A stretch of 64,000 nt of DNA from Thermococcus sibiricus MM 739 (GCF_000022545.1 NC_012883.1:1294276-1358275), one strand, 5' to 3'. Shown: positions 26,635 through 38,316, counted from the first letter of the stretch. The notes: a model not told the origin generated them from the letters alone. A program made the numbers and translations.

Positions 26635-27420
26635 GTGGCAAAGATCTTGGTAACAAATGATGATGGAATTCACTCAAGGGGTATAAAAGCAGCTGTTGAA
26701 GCTCTTCAAGATCTTGGAGAGGTTTATGTAGTAGCACCAATGTTTCAGAGAAGCGCTAGTGGAAGAGCTATGACCTTACACAGGCCTTTAAGAGTAAAAA
26801 GAATTAACCTTAAGGGAACAAAAGTGGCATATGCATTAGATGGGATGCCCGTTGATTGTGTAATTTTTGCCATGGCTCGTTTTGGTAAATTTGATCTCGC
26901 AGTTAGTGGGATAAATTTGGGAGAAAATATGAGTACTGAGATTACAATTTCCGGAACAGCCAGTGCTGCCATAGAAGCCGCCACTCACGATATTCCCAGT
27001 ATAGCCATGAGTTTAGAAGTCAATCGAGAAAAACATAAATTTGGTGAAGGAGAAGAAATAGACTTTTCTGTAGCAAAATCCTTTTTAAAAAGAATTTCAA
27101 ATGCTATTCTGAGTAACGGAATGCCAAAGAGTGTTGATATGCTCAACATTAATGTACCCTATGATGCACATGAAAACACACCCATAGAACTCACAAAACT
27201 CGCTAAAAGAATGTATATGGCCTCAGTTGAAGAAAGAGTCGACCCTAAGGGGAATCCTTATTATTGGATAGTTGGTACCCAATGCCCCAAAGATACCCTA
27301 GAACCAGGCACTGATATGTATGCTTTGAAAGTTGAAAGAAAAGTTAGCGTAACTCCAATAAACCTTAACATGACAGCGAAAGTCAATTTTAATGACGTTA
27401 GAAGACATTTGCAGTTGTGA
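26635..27420 (+). CDS. surE: 5'/3'-nucleotidase SurE
   Basis: Mg/Mn-dependent nucleoside monophosphatase. Signature ILVTNDDGIHSRGI (metal-binding Asp pair), APMFQRSASGRAMT, SGINLGENMSTEITISGTASAAIEA and the late TDMYALKVERKVSVTPIN are all present. Starts at a GTG (26635) after GGGGTAAGTAAAG. 261 aa is normal length. Confidence 0.92.
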   Translation: MAKILVTNDDGIHSRGIKAAVEALQDLGEVYVVAPMFQRSASGRAMTLHRPLRVKRINLKGTKVAYALDGMPVDCVIFAMARFGKFDLAVSGINLGENMSTEITISGTASAAIEAATHDIPSIAMSLEVNREKHKFGEGEEIDFSVAKSFLKRISNAILSNGMPKSVDMLNINVPYDAHENTPIELTKLAKRMYMASVEERVDPKGNPYYWIVGTQCPKDTLEPGTDMYALKVERKVSVTPINLNMTAKVNFNDVRRHLQL

Positions 27421-27480
27421 AGTACTCCTTCCCTGAAAGGTAAGAGTTTCAAAGAAAAATATAATATCATCGAGAAATTT

Positions 27481-27558
27481 TGGCGCCCGGGTCGGGATTT
27501 GAACCCGAGTCGCGGGAGTGACAGTCCCGCATGATGGGCCTGGCTACACCACCCGGGC
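27481..27558 (-). tRNA. tRNA-Asp (GUC)
   Basis: Acceptor GCCCGGG/CCCGGGC, discriminator G and encoded CCA (27483-27481). Anticodon stem CGGGA/TCCCG with loop CTGTCAC, anticodon GTC. It lies eight bases downstream of the 5S rRNA, as in other Thermococcales, and is presumably processed from the same transcript. Confidence 0.95.
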
Positions 27559-27565
27559 ATTTGAG

Positions 27566-27688
27566 TGGCCGGCGGCGTCCCCGGTTTCCCGCCCCCTCTC
27601 GGAGGGCAGTACCGCCGGGATCGCTGGCGGGCTTAACTTCCGGGGTCGAAACGAGTCCGGGTGTGACCCCGCCGCTATGACCGCCGTA
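27566..27688 (-). rRNA. rrf: 5S ribosomal RNA
   Basis: Begins TACGGCGGTCATAGCGGCGG and contains the archaeal 5S hallmarks CCGGAAGTTAAGCCCGCCAG and GTACTGCCCTCCGAGAGGG; the ends pair (GGCGGT... with ...GCCGCC). GC-rich island in AT-rich DNA. A TATA box (TTTATAAAC, minus strand, ~27712-27720) lies ~25 bases upstream. End positions are accurate to a few bases. Confidence 0.93.
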
Positions 27689-27845
27689 CCACTAACAACT
27701 CCCTGCATTGAGTTTATAAATTTTGCGGTAACTTGATAGGTCAAAGAAAATAATAAGAGGGATCAACTCTCAAAAATAGCATGCATTGCAAAAAGTGAAA
27801 AACTTAAATAGTGAAAACCCTTCCTAAATAAAAGCGGTGGTGAAA

Positions 27846-28694
27846 ATGAAAGTAAAAAATCTCATGACTCCTGATCCAGTGGTGATTGAACTACCGGCCA
27901 CGCGGAATTATGCCCTAGACCTTTTTAAAAGGTACAAAGTTAGGTCTTTTCCGGTTGTTAAGAGAGGAACAAAGGAAATTGTCGGGATAGTAAGCATAAA
28001 GAGTGTTCTTTTACATCCTGATGAAGATCAATTAGCAATGCTCATCAAGCGAGATGTTCCCCTTGTTACCCCAAATGATGCCCTAAAGAAAGCCGTCAAG
28101 CTAATCTTGAAAAACAAATATAGGCGGGTTGTCGTAGTAGATAAAGAAAATCATGTTGTAGGAATCTTAACTGTCGGTGACATAATAAGGAGATACCTAT
28201 CCAAAAATGAAAAAATGAAGTCCATAGAAATCAAGCCCTATTACCAGAAACATGTGAGTGTTGTGTGGAAAGGAACTCCCTTAAAAGCTGCTTTAAAAGC
28301 CCTTCTACTCTCTAACGCCATGGTCTTGCCAGTGATCGATGACGACGGCAGTTTAATCGGGATTATAGATGAGACGGACTTACTTAAAGACAGTGAAATA
28401 GTTAGAGTCATGAAGAGCTCGGAATTGGCTGTATCCAGCGAAGAAGAATGGATCTTAGAAAGTCATCCCGTGCTCTTATTTGAAAAATCAGAATTACAAA
28501 TCCCTAAAAAACCAGTGCAGGAGTTAATGACTACTGAGTTAAAATTGGCAACACCACATATGAGCGTGTATGAGGTAGCCAACATAATGACCCAAGAGCA
28601 CATAGAACAGCTGCCAGTAATAAAAGGAGAAGGAGAAATAATAGGCCTCATTAGAGACATAGATCTAGTTAAAGCCATAGTGGGTGCAAGATGA
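27846..28694 (+). CDS. Protein with four CBS domains
   Basis: The 282-aa protein is composed of CBS motifs only, beginning VKNLMTPDPVVI, then RDVPLVTPNDALKKAV, the HVSVVWKGTPLKAALKAL and VQELMTTELKLATPHM repeats (~residues 1-55, 65-120, 132-185, 225-282). Such modules sense adenosyl ligands. ATG at 27846 follows GGTGGTGA. The stop overlaps the homoserine dehydrogenase start (ATGA), so a regulatory role linked to amino-acid synthesis is possible but unproven. Confidence 0.8.
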   Translation: MKVKNLMTPDPVVIELPATRNYALDLFKRYKVRSFPVVKRGTKEIVGIVSIKSVLLHPDEDQLAMLIKRDVPLVTPNDALKKAVKLILKNKYRRVVVVDKENHVVGILTVGDIIRRYLSKNEKMKSIEIKPYYQKHVSVVWKGTPLKAALKALLLSNAMVLPVIDDDGSLIGIIDETDLLKDSEIVRVMKSSELAVSSEEEWILESHPVLLFEKSELQIPKKPVQELMTTELKLATPHMSVYEVANIMTQEHIEQLPVIKGEGEIIGLIRDIDLVKAIVGAR

Positions 28695-29704
28695 ATTCAC
28701 TTTCCCTTTCTATTATTGGCTTTGGAAATGTTGGAAGGGGAGTAGCAGAAGTACTCTATACTAAAATGCCTCATTTTAAGAAGAAGTATGGAATTAATAT
28801 AAAAGTCGTTAGCATAACCGACACCAGCGCTACAATATGGGACCAAGAAGCCATAAATCTAAGAGAAGCTATTGAAACTAAAAATCACTTTGGTTCATTG
28901 AAATTCTGGGGAAATGAATACGAAGTGTATAAATTAGATCCAATGGAAGTTGTTAAAGAAATTGATGCTGATGTAATTATCGACGTAACGAACGATAAAA
29001 ATGCATCGAAGTGGCATTTAGAAGCATTAAAAAGAGGAAAAGGGGTTGTAACATCTAACAAACCCCCGGTTGTCTTTGATTATAAGGAACTTGTAGATTT
29101 AGCAAATTCAAAAAACCTCCCCTATCTCTTTGAAGCGACAGTAATGGCCGGGACACCTATAATAAATCTTTTGAAGGAGGAAATTCTTGCAGATTCAGTT
29201 AAAAGAATTTCCGGTGTTTTCAATGGAACTACCACATTTATATTAACCTCCATAGAAACTGGAATGACGTTTAAAGAAGCCCTCAAGCAGGCCCAAACAG
29301 CAGGGATAGCTGAAAGGGACCCCTCTAATGACCTAAAAGGTATAGATGCAGCTTACAAAGCCACTATTCTCCATCACCTGGCTTTTTATCCCATAGACTT
29401 CAAAGAAGTCCACATAGAGGGAATAGAAAACCTTAGCGAAGAAGAAATCAGAGAGGCAAAGAAAGAGGGAACTCCTTTTCGACTCGTGGCTACTGTAGAG
29501 GAAGGTAAAGTAGAAATAAAACCCAAAAAAGTCTATGAAAATGGCCCACTTGCCGTAAGTGGAACTTCAAATGTCGCAGTTATTGAAACAGACCTTTTAG
29601 GAGAGTTAATGCTTAAAGGTTCCGGAGCGGGTATAAAAGAAACTGCTTCGGGAGTCGTGGGAGATATAATAAGAGCCGCTGTCTCAATATACAAATATTT
29701 ATAA
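28691..29704 (+). CDS. hom: Homoserine dehydrogenase
   Basis: Reduces aspartate semialdehyde to homoserine on the threonine/methionine route. NAD(P)-binding GFGNVGRG (residues 10-17), TSNKPPVVFDY with the catalytic Lys, ATVMAGTPIINLL, SGVFNGTTTFIL and GIAERDPSNDLKGIDAAYK are all family hallmarks. 337 aa, no ACT domain, so no built-in allosteric module. Translation coupled to the upstream CBS gene. Confidence 0.92.
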   Translation: MNSLSLSIIGFGNVGRGVAEVLYTKMPHFKKKYGINIKVVSITDTSATIWDQEAINLREAIETKNHFGSLKFWGNEYEVYKLDPMEVVKEIDADVIIDVTNDKNASKWHLEALKRGKGVVTSNKPPVVFDYKELVDLANSKNLPYLFEATVMAGTPIINLLKEEILADSVKRISGVFNGTTTFILTSIETGMTFKEALKQAQTAGIAERDPSNDLKGIDAAYKATILHHLAFYPIDFKEVHIEGIENLSEEEIREAKKEGTPFRLVATVEEGKVEIKPKKVYENGPLAVSGTSNVAVIETDLLGELMLKGSGAGIKETASGVVGDIIRAAVSIYKYL

Positions 29705-29737
29705 TACAAACTTTAATCCTCAGTTTTAGGTGGAAGT

Positions 29738-30265
29738 ATGGAGCATGTCATAGCTCTCCACCAGGTCTATGGAGAACTCATCTTTAGGGGCCTAAAATTC
29801 CATGAAATAAGGAAGGCCCCAATAGTTAGAGAAGGTGATGTTGTCTTTCTTTACATTGCAAGAGGAAACCCCGTTGTTCTAAAGAGAACCCTTAAAAAAC
29901 TCGGCCTGAGTGAAGAGCAGGCCTTAACTCAGAGGGGGAGTATAGCCGGAGGATTTGAAGTAGGTGAAGTGATCAGAGCGGACTTCGAGAATCTTTGGGA
30001 AATCACAAAGGATACAAGCGGCCTCACATTCGTCTATGGTGAAGAGGTTGGTAAAACATGGTTAAGGAGTTATATCAAAGACCAAGGGTATGCATTCACA
30101 ATAGAAAAACCATTTTTGTTCCAAGAACCCCTTACAAGGGAAAAAATGAAAGAGGTTTATGGAACACGTGTGGATGGGGTAATTCATCTTTCAAGCAGGA
30201 CCCGAAAACCATGGGTAAGAGCCCTTCTAGAGGATCTTATGAGTAGGGATATGCGTTTCATTTAA
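29738..30265 (+). CDS. DUF365 / ASCH-like protein
   Basis: The 175-aa product (IALHQVYGELIFRGLKFHEIRK...GDVVFLYIARGNPVV...GGFEVGEVIRADFENLWE) has the ASCH/PUA-like beta-barrel order of DUF365, a likely RNA- or nucleotide-binding fold. ATG at 29738 follows TAGGTGGAAGT. Convergent with the ZPR1 gene, sharing eight bases. Function unknown. Confidence 0.65.
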   Translation: MEHVIALHQVYGELIFRGLKFHEIRKAPIVREGDVVFLYIARGNPVVLKRTLKKLGLSEEQALTQRGSIAGGFEVGEVIRADFENLWEITKDTSGLTFVYGEEVGKTWLRSYIKDQGYAFTIEKPFLFQEPLTREKMKEVYGTRVDGVIHLSSRTRKPWVRALLEDLMSRDMRFI

Positions 30266-30863
30266 CTTCTTCCGAGGGGTCATAGACTACATAAGGGCCT
30301 TTACTAAGCTTTGCCACCTCTTCTTTGGTGAGAACTCTGCTCTTAACTTTCTCACCTATAAGTGCACTGTTTCCAAAAGGATCCATAATTCTCACTGTTA
30401 AAGGTTTTTTACCCTCCTTTACCCCCTCAATATAGTTCAATATCTCTTCAATCTTTTTTATACTTTCCTCATCATTTTCCTCTTTCTTGAAGTTTTTAGC
30501 CATCAAAAGGGTCTCTCTGGCCCTTTCAAGAACTCCCTCTACGTTGGTGACAAAACCCTGGCTTGCTGGACCTGGTTCTATTTTTATCCCGATTTCCTCC
30601 AGCTCAATAGTACCGCTCTTACTCCTGACAACTCTTGTAAATAGATCTTTTTCTTCTTCCACTTTAACAGTATACATTTTCGGTTCTTTTTCTTCCAAAA
30701 GCATAACATCCGCATTTCTATATCCACACTTCTCACAGATTATCGTGGACTCCATAACCTTTCCAAAATAGGGAATCTCATGAAGATAATTCAAAGCTTT
30801 CAAGGTATTTTTCCCACCACAGATTGGGCAATCACCCAGTCTAACTTCATGTATATCACTCAT
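30258..30863 (-). CDS. ZPR1-type zinc finger protein
   Basis: The 201-aa product carries a CPICGG...IICEKCGYRNADV zinc ribbon (residues ~12-48) and a following ZPR1 beta-domain (KSGTIELEEIGIKIEPGPASQGFVTNVEGVL). Archaeal single-unit homologue of eukaryotic ZPR1, an EF1A-binding folding factor; in archaea the partner is unproven. Confidence 0.88.
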   Translation of the reverse strand: MSDIHEVRLGDCPICGGKNTLKALNYLHEIPYFGKVMESTIICEKCGYRNADVMLLEEKEPKMYTVKVEEEKDLFTRVVRSKSGTIELEEIGIKIEPGPASQGFVTNVEGVLERARETLLMAKNFKKEENDEESIKKIEEILNYIEGVKEGKKPLTVRIMDPFGNSALIGEKVKSRVLTKEEVAKLSKGPYVVYDPSEEVK

Positions 30864-30917
30864 TTTACTTCACCACAACCAAAAAGAAGGGGGAGTTTAT
30901 AAAGATTAGAGAAAATA

Positions 30918-31307
30918 TCAGCCTTTATAGATCTTAATATCTGGGGGGGTTATCAAGATCTTAATCTCATGTTTCGCTATTTTTGCGGTTTCGCCGCCAA
31001 GGGCCTGAGTAATGCCCTTTATCTGTTCAACAACTTTAGCAAGCACTTCTGGCTTTGATTCTAGCGGAGTTAAATCGGCAATAATAATATTACCGGCTTG
31101 GACTTCCTCAGAAATCTTTTCCAGATCGCTGTAACTAGTAACAACAATCTTTTTTATATATCTAACTTCAGGTTCAGTTATAGTCTTTGCTAAAAGATCC
31201 TCTTCCATAGGAATAACCTCGACTTCCCGTTTAAAATCCTTCTTCCTACCAGCCCCAAGTTCTTTCTTTGGTTCTTCTTTTTTAGTGAGCTTGTCAAACA
31301 ACCCCAT
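30918..31307 (-). CDS. sepF: Archaeal SepF-like cell-division protein
   Basis: Starts with MGLFDKLTKK, an amphipathic membrane-targeting helix, followed by a charged linker and the DUF552/SepF core (RYIKKIVVTSYSDLEKISEEVQAGNIIIADLTPL...IKGITQALGGE). SepF tethers FtsZ to the membrane. ATG at 31307 follows GAGGTGA; a GTG three codons earlier is less likely. 129 aa. Confidence 0.85.
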   Translation of the reverse strand: MGLFDKLTKKEEPKKELGAGRKKDFKREVEVIPMEEDLLAKTITEPEVRYIKKIVVTSYSDLEKISEEVQAGNIIIADLTPLESKPEVLAKVVEQIKGITQALGGETAKIAKHEIKILITPPDIKIYKG

Positions 31308-31316
31308 GGTTTTCAC

Positions 31317-31740
31317 CTCAAAATATTCCTAACTAAGTTATTTTTTTGTACTAAGTCTTTATATTTCTTGTGGATGTCACTTTCATTAATATCCTTTTCA
31401 TCTGCCCTTAAAGGAAGAGAGGTTTAAAATATGAGATGTGACCAATTCCAAGTTGAATAATAAGGTTTGAATTTTTACCTAAGATGAACGCATCACTAAT
31501 CAAGAATCATCAATATTAAAACGGTGGCTCGAGAAATAGAGTGCCTACCCAGATGAGCACTTAAATTTCGTCAATTGTTTACATAGAAAAATCATTATTA
31601 AATATGGCCAACATGACTTCTTCACTTAACGGTTCCTATGAATGTACAAGAAAATAGGGGATAAAAAGGTCAAAAAATAGTCCTTTTATCGAAACCTTTA
31701 TATACCTTTAATTCCAAAAATAAGAATGAAGAATTTTCCC
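31317..31740. other. AT-rich intergenic region between sepF and the histone gene
   Basis: About 420 bases with no ORF above ~15 codons that I could support. Its 3' end holds the histone promoter: BRE CGAAAC and TATA CTTTATATACC at about 31690-31705, giving a ~30-nt leader. I see no RNA signature in the rest. Confidence 0.5.
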
Positions 31741-31754
31741 AGGAGGTGTTATGA

Positions 31755-31958
31755 ATGGCTGAGTTGCCAATTGCCCCAATTGATAGGTTGATTAGAAAGG
31801 CCGGTGCCGAGAGAGTTAGTGAAGATGCCGCCAAAGTACTTGCAGAGTACCTCGAAGAGTACGCAGTCGAAGTCGCTAAGAAGTCCGTTGAATTCGCCAG
31901 ACACGCTGGCAGAAAGACCGTCAAAGCCGAAGACATCAAACTCGCTGTCAAGGCCTGA
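31755..31958 (+). CDS. Archaeal histone
   Basis: A 67-aa single histone fold ([26 protein letters not shown]...[19 protein letters not shown]) that wraps DNA as dimers and hypernucleosomes. ATG at 31755 follows AGGAGGTG (31741-31748); the earlier ATG at 31751 stops after three codons. Strong promoter and codon choice typical of high expression (GAG/GTC/GCC). Confidence 0.96.
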   Translation: MAELPIAPIDRLIRKAGAERVSEDAAKVLAEYLEEYAVEVAKKSVEFARHAGRKTVKAEDIKLAVKA

Positions 31959-31990
31959 AGGCCCTTCTTTCTTTTGTTCTTTTAATTTGG
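31949..31990 (+). terminator. Histone gene terminator
   Basis: AAGGCC-TGAA-GGCCCTT hairpin overlapping the stop codon, followed by TTCTTTCTTTTGTTCTTTT. Stem plus T-run fits a strong terminator. Confidence 0.5.
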
Positions 31991-32024
31991 CAAATGTTTA
32001 AAAATTCTCTTCTGAGTTTCTATC

Positions 32025-33299
32025 ATGCAGGAGATAGCTATTAGAATGACCCGTAGAAATCATAATGCGTTTGTTCACCTCTTGGGGGCCCTTGAATCTC
32101 AAGGTTTTGATATTGGGGAGCTTTTAATAACAAAGGATTTTTCTGAAATTCTAAAGGCAAGGTCTAAAGTAGTTCTCTATTCTTTTTTTACTGAGGAGAT
32201 CTGGGATATTGAGAAGGAAGTAAAGATTCTGAAAGAAAAAACAAACGCTCTTCTAATTGCTGGCGGCTATCATACAACTGCAATGCCAAAACATACTTTG
32301 AATAAACTTGGATTTGATATAGCTACAATTGGAGAGGGAGAAGAAGTTATATTCCACCTTTTAAAAACACTCACAGAAAACAATTTCAGAATAACAAAAG
32401 AATTGCTGGGAATTAAGGGCCTTGCCTTTTATCTAAATGGACACTTTACTTTTACAGGCTTTGCTAGAGTTGATGACTTCACAAAGTTTCCACCATTTGC
32501 TGAAACCTCTCGGCTGATAGCCCCAATAGAAATAAGTCGTGGCTGCCCGTTTGGTTGCTACTACTGCCAAACGCCTTATGTAAAAGGCTTTAGAATGCGC
32601 CACAGACCTATAGATCAGATAGTAAAGTACTCAAAGAGAATGAAAGACATGCGCTATATAACCCCAAACGCCTTTGCCTATGGTTCCCCGGGAGGGATCT
32701 TAAACCTGAATAAACTTGAGGCCCTCTTAAAAGCCCTTCAACCTATTAGAAAAGAGGGAAGGAGATTATTTTACGGCACTTTCCCAAGTGAAGTAAGGCC
32801 CGAATTTATCAAACCTGAGACTCTTGAACTTCTCCTGAAGTATGCGGACAATAGGAGGCTGGCCATAGGGGCCCAAAGTGGGGATGATGAGATGTTTAAA
32901 GCCATGCACCGTATGCACACAACGGAAAACGTGAGACAAGCTGTTGAATACATGCTCGAATACGACATAGAACCTGTTGTAGATTTCATAGTTGGTCTGC
33001 CAAATGAAACCAAGGAAAGCCAGAGAAAGAGCATTGAATTCATGAAGTGGATAATAAAAAAGGGTGGAAAGGTGAGGGCCCATTACTTCATGCCCCTGCC
33101 GGGAACACCCTGGGCCAGGTGCAAACCCTCCCCACTAAGTGAGGAGATGAAAAAGTTCCTTGGGAGAATGGCCGCCAAAGGATACATTGAGGGCTCTTGG
33201 GGAGTACAAATAGAACTCTCCAAAAAACTCCAGAGACTTATAGAAGAGTTCTATGAAGAGAGTCCAAGCTACGTGGGTGACCTTAGAAAAATCTGCTGA
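32025..33299 (+). CDS. B12-binding-domain radical SAM protein (TIGR04013-like)
   Basis: The 424-aa protein has an N-terminal Rossmann B12-binding-like domain (ALLIAGGYHTTAMPKH... GEGEE, residues ~1-140) and a radical SAM domain with EISRGCPFGCYYCQTP (CxxxCxxC, ~176-190), then GAQSGDDEMFKAMHR and VDFIVGLPNETKES. The short size and order match the TIGR04013 family; reaction unknown. TTTAAAAATT ~15-20 bases before the ATG and no ribosome binding site suggest a leaderless mRNA. Confidence 0.75.
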   Translation: MQEIAIRMTRRNHNAFVHLLGALESQGFDIGELLITKDFSEILKARSKVVLYSFFTEEIWDIEKEVKILKEKTNALLIAGGYHTTAMPKHTLNKLGFDIATIGEGEEVIFHLLKTLTENNFRITKELLGIKGLAFYLNGHFTFTGFARVDDFTKFPPFAETSRLIAPIEISRGCPFGCYYCQTPYVKGFRMRHRPIDQIVKYSKRMKDMRYITPNAFAYGSPGGILNLNKLEALLKALQPIRKEGRRLFYGTFPSEVRPEFIKPETLELLLKYADNRRLAIGAQSGDDEMFKAMHRMHTTENVRQAVEYMLEYDIEPVVDFIVGLPNETKESQRKSIEFMKWIIKKGGKVRAHYFMPLPGTPWARCKPSPLSEEMKKFLGRMAAKGYIEGSWGVQIELSKKLQRLIEEFYEESPSYVGDLRKIC

Positions 33300-33334
33300 G
33301 AAAAGGATTTAACCTTTGGAATCAATTATCTCAC

Positions 33335-34030
33335 ATGTTGATTGGTCTTATAAGTGATATACACTCAAACCTTGAAGCTTTAAAAGCAGTGTGGAAAAAT
33401 GTCAAGAGGGCAGATGTTATCTTCTGTATAGGCGATTTGGTTGGTTATGGAGCAAATCCAAATGAAGTTGTGGAGTTTTTTAGAAAACAAATGGAGAAGA
33501 GGCAAATTCTCTGTGTGAGAGGAAACCACGATAATGCAATTGCTTTTGGGATAACCTGGGGATTCAATCCTTACGCGAGGGAAGCAATAAAATGGCATGA
33601 GAAAGTCATGACAGCTGAAAATTTAGAGTTCATCCGAAAGCTTCCCGTAAAAGAGTTGTTTGAAGTGGACAATGAGACCTTTCTTATAATCCACGGCTCT
33701 CCAAGGGCCCCATTGGATGAATATATTTTTCCCTGGCTTCCTGACAGTGAATTTGTGGAAATTTTGAAGTACTTCAGGGAGAAAAACCTAGTTCTTGGGC
33801 ATACTCACATGCAGATGCTTAAAGAGATCGGTGGGAGGAGGATAATAAATCCCGGGGGAGTAGGACAACCAAGGGATGGGGACTGGAGAGCAGCTTATGC
33901 TTTCATAGATACCGATAATGATGAAGTTATGTTTGAGAGAGTGGAGTATGACATTAATGAAGCCGCAAAAAAGATAATTGAGGCGGGCCTTCCAAAGTTT
34001 CTGGCGTATAGACTTTATGAGGGATATTGA
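33335..34030 (+). CDS. Calcineurin-like metallophosphoesterase (YfcE/MJ0936 type)
   Basis: Di-metal motifs in order: SDIHSNLEAL, GDLVGYG, RGNHDNA, HGSPR, LGHTHMQ. 231 aa. Likely a phosphodiesterase with broad substrate range; physiological substrate unknown. A TATA-like GGATTTAAC sits ~25 bases before the ATG, again suggesting little or no leader. Confidence 0.88.
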   Translation: MLIGLISDIHSNLEALKAVWKNVKRADVIFCIGDLVGYGANPNEVVEFFRKQMEKRQILCVRGNHDNAIAFGITWGFNPYAREAIKWHEKVMTAENLEFIRKLPVKELFEVDNETFLIIHGSPRAPLDEYIFPWLPDSEFVEILKYFREKNLVLGHTHMQMLKEIGGRRIINPGGVGQPRDGDWRAAYAFIDTDNDEVMFERVEYDINEAAKKIIEAGLPKFLAYRLYEGY

Positions 34031-34506
34031 AAATTTTTCGTTACTCGTTTGGGAACTTTATTTTTCAGTTTTCTCCTTTGAAATTACTTTTCTTTAGATT
34101 TTAAAATCCCTAATCGATTTTTGGTCTTTTAATAACATTTTGTTATTATCAGATAAACGGTTATAAATTTTTATATTTTTATAACGAAATTTTTTCGAAA
34201 TTTTGAACAATGGCCTCTGCAACCTTCTTTTGTATCTCTCCCTTATGGAGATTTAACTTTTTTGGATTTTTAAAGTTTTTAACTGTTTAAATTTAATTTG
34301 GTGCTCTTACTTTTCATAGCGGGCCCTATATCATTTTTTGTTCACTGTTGTGAGAAAGCTGAAACATAGTTATTTTGGATTAAACTCTTATGTGAGCACT
34401 TTATTTGAAGACTTTAGAGGGCTTATTTATTACCCCCTGCAATAAAGCTTATAAATTCTAAACTCTTTACTAGTTTTATAGGGAATTTAGGGGAAAATTC
34501 GCCCCT
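34031..34506 (+). other. CRISPR leader
   Basis: Gene-free, very AT-rich stretch between the phosphoesterase and the first repeat. A TATA-like CTTATAAATT (~34448-34457) could start pre-crRNA transcription at ~34480. GGGG-AAAATTCG-CCCC (34490-34505) abuts the first repeat, a candidate integration-anchoring element. Further upstream an 8-bp inverted repeat GTTATAAA/TTTATAAC (34160-34185) is present. The position of the truncated repeat at the other end supports this side as the leader. Confidence 0.75.
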
Positions 34507-36128
34507 GTTCCAATAAGACTTTAAAAGAATTGAAAGTTACGTAGTTTTTGAGCCGTAGCAACTCTGTCCTTTGTTCCAATAAGACTTTAAAAGAATTGAA
34601 AGGTTTGTTTGCTTTCATCTTCGTAAAAACTTATGTAGTTCCAATAAGACTTTAAAAGAATTGAAAGATTATAACGAAAAAGTATACAGACGTCTTTGTC
34701 GAGCGTTCCAATAAGACTTTAAAAGAATTGAAAGTTTCGCAAACTTCTTCTTATACAGTACCTGCCACCGCGTTCCAATAAGACTTTAAAAGAATTGAAA
34801 GACAAATGAAACAACTTTCACTTGAAAAGATATTACTGTTCCAATAAGACTTTAAAAGAATTGAAAGTGGTAGTAATACAAGTACTTTTTATACGTTAAT
34901 GCTGTTCCAATAAGACTTTAAAAGAATTGAAAGTTAATGAACCTGATAAGTATTCGTCTAATACGTGTGTAAATAGGTTCCAATAAGACTTTAAAAGAAT
35001 TGAAAGATGTACATCCAACTCCCCTGACACATCCTCATACCTGTTCCAATAAGACTTTAAAAGAATTGAAAGATGCTTTCTCTTTGTGTCGGTGGTAGTG
35101 AAGTAATCGTTCCAATAAGACTTTAAAAGAATTGAAAGTTATAAAGGGAAATGCGTTAAACATTAATGCCCCTCGTTCCAATAAGACTTTAAAAGAATTG
35201 AAAGCATGTTACTATCACTCAACGTAAACCAGAGTAATACGTTCCAATAAGACTTTAAAAGAATTGAAAGCCGTGTATGCTAAAATCTCTTTCATAACTT
35301 TTTTGAAGTTCCAATAAGACTTTAAAAGAATTGAAAGAGAGGTCATTATAGAATCCCCAAGGAGGGAGTGGAGAGTTCCAATAAGACTTTAAAAGAATTG
35401 AAAGGAAAGTCGTAGAGTGGAGGAATGGAAATGGCGCGGATGGTTCCAATAAGACTTTAAAAGAATTGAAAGCTGTTCTTGAGGTATGCTTCAAACTCTT
35501 CAAGTGTTAGTTCCAATAAGACTTTAAAAGAATTGAAAGTCAAATCAGAGCACTAGGGTGACAAGAAAAAATAGTGTTCCAATAAGACTTTAAAAGAATT
35601 GAAAGCAAAAACCTCTTTTTGGTTTTCTCCTCCTTATCATCAGTTCCAATAAGACTTTAAAAGAATTGAAAGTCTTAATTGCTCTTTGTTCTGCTTCTAC
35701 CATCTTTTCGTTCCAATAAGACTTTAAAAGAATTGAAAGTGGGGTCTCCCAATACCACCATGCCAGCGGTGTGTAGTTCCAATAAGACTTTAAAAGAATT
35801 GAAAGACAAGTCCTACAACTGGTATGTTGTTCCAAATTGTCGTTCCAATAAGACTTTAAAAGAATTGAAAGCTATTATACTACGCAATAGACTTCCTAGG
35901 CAGGGAGTTCCAATAAGACTTTAAAAGAATTGAAAGCAGGGTGAGGAATGATATCGATTTAGAGGCAGGCTTGGTTCCAATAAGACTTTAAAAGAATTGA
36001 AAGCATGGATGGTGGAAAATGAAGTGCCCGCGGCGGCGGAGTTCCAATAAGACTTTAAAAGAATTGAAAGTGACCACGGCGGTGCTTAAGCTTTCAAGGG
36101 TTATGCGGTTCCAATAAGACTTTAAAAG
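34507..36128 (+). CRISPR. CRISPR array, 25 repeats and 24 spacers
   Basis: A 30-bp repeat beginning GTTCCAATAAGACTTTAAAA and ending GAATTGAAAG, the Thermococcales repeat family. I count 24 identical copies (34507 to 36070) and a terminal copy at 36108 that matches only the first 21 bases. Spacers are 35-38 bp, except spacer 7 (34934-34976) at 43 bp. The repeat is not perfectly palindromic, so crRNAs carry an 8-nt ATTGAAAG tag after Cas6 cleavage, as known in Pyrococcus. The transcribed strand is inferred from the leader side and from this tag. Short ORFs inside the array are artefacts. Confidence 0.98.
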
Positions 36129-36178
36129 TATACTTTTTCGAATCTTTTACGTAAATCTTAAATATGTCAAATGGGTAA

Positions 36179-38312
<2,134 letters not shown>

Positions 38313-38316
<4 letters not shown>

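Noticed and set aside
27518-27744. ORFs overlapping 5S rRNA and tRNA-Asp
   Set aside because: They lie in structural RNA genes.
35255-35924. ORFs of about 80 codons on both strands within the CRISPR array
   Set aside because: They consist of translated repeats (NSFKVLLE or SNKTLKELK motifs) and spacers; no start signals.
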